This document shows positions 6,421-6,534 of a stretch of 6,534 nucleotides of DNA, in pieces. The stretch spans positions 1 to 6,534 of the forward strand of contig JAURMS010000284.1 of NCBI GenBank assembly GCA_030830595.1, in the 5' to 3' direction. The notes under the pieces were generated by a model. That model was not told the DNA's origin and did not search any database. It saw only the letters and a program-made list of their open reading frames with translations. The translations under genes were made by a program, and so were the position numbers. How positions within the stretch are numbered: the stretch's first letter is position 1; each line of letters opens with the position of its first letter. The stretch comes from Gammaproteobacteria bacterium. Lineage in GTDB: Bacteria > Pseudomonadota > Gammaproteobacteria > Steroidobacterales > Steroidobacteraceae.

Positions 6421-6534
6421 AGAGCCGCCTCGTCAGCCTCACCCGTGCGGATCCGGACCACTCGCTCGATCTCGGTGACGAAGATCTTGCCGTCGCCCAC
6501 CTTGCCGGTCTTGGCAGCACCGACGATGGCGTCC
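6417..6534 (-). CDS. glnB: PII nitrogen-regulatory protein (GlnB/GlnK), C-terminal 38 residues
   Basis: Only the C-terminus is in the window; the gene enters from the right edge and is too short here to be noticed by length alone. The frame reads DAIVGAAKTGKVGDGKIF and then continues to RVVRIRTGEADEAAL before TGA. The TGKVGDGKIFV stretch matches the second PII family signature, which forms the B-loop and ATP-contacting part, and the RIRTGE-D-AAL ending closely resembles E. coli GlnB. PII proteins are trimers that sense 2-oxoglutarate, ATP/ADP and (by uridylylation at the T-loop) glutamine status, controlling nitrogen enzymes, kinases or the ammonium channel AmtB. The T-loop tyrosine is outside the window, so GlnB cannot be told from GlnK; the symbol is a family-level choice. 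Its usual downstream partners (amtB for glnK) are absent; a ferredoxin gene overlaps its stop instead. Confidence 0.93.
   Translation of the reverse strand, partial: DAIVGAAKTGKVGDGKIFVTEIERVVRIRTGEADEAAL
6428..6431 (-). promoter_or_regulatory. Ribosome binding site for the ferredoxin TTG start, inside the PII gene
   Basis: Read on the minus strand this is GAGG, 7 bases before TTG at 6420-6418. It lies within the last codons of the PII gene and decides the otherwise unusual TTG start. Confidence 0.65.

Overview
This is a dense, GC-rich bacterial window of seven protein genes, two of them cut by the window edges. Codon use, compact spacing, an EmrAB-type pump, a Tat-exported flavoprotein and a PII protein next to a thioredoxin-like ferredoxin point to a proteobacterium, probably a gammaproteobacterium. 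That placement is an inference from style, because there is no rRNA or other marker gene. I see no tRNA, rRNA, CRISPR array, insertion sequence or phage gene.

Layout, left to right. (1) 1-603, minus: the N-terminal part of a Tat-exported FAD-dependent amine oxidase. (2) A 67-bp divergent gap, then a two-gene plus-strand efflux operon: an EmrA/HlyD-type membrane fusion protein (671-1720) and a 14-TM DHA2 (EmrB/QacA) transporter (1736-3214). (3) A tail-to-tail junction where the two stop codons share the four bases CTAG, then a minus-strand hotdog-fold acyl-CoA thioesterase (3211-3654). (4) A 60-bp divergent gap, then a plus-strand zinc-dependent alcohol dehydrogenase with both zinc sites intact (3715-4839). 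(5) After a 6-bp convergent gap, a minus-strand cluster read from the right edge: the C-terminus of a PII signalling protein (6417-6534), a [2Fe-2S] thioredoxin-like ferredoxin whose TTG start overlaps the PII stop (6055-6420), and a 12-TM DHA1/TetA-like MFS transporter (4846-6027).

How the genes work together. EmrA-like and EmrB-like proteins should form an inner-membrane and periplasmic drug or toxin pump that needs an outer-membrane TolC-type partner, which is not in this window. The PII gene, ferredoxin and DHA1 transporter are co-oriented with tiny gaps and look co-transcribed. The PII-ferredoxin overlap is the most unusual arrangement here and could link nitrogen or energy status to an iron-sulfur protein, but this is inference. 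No clear 'new system' is evident. Most genes belong to well-known families, and the points of interest are arrangement, start codons, shared stop codons, GC-rich hairpins at both convergent junctions, and a step in base composition between the efflux operon and the right half.
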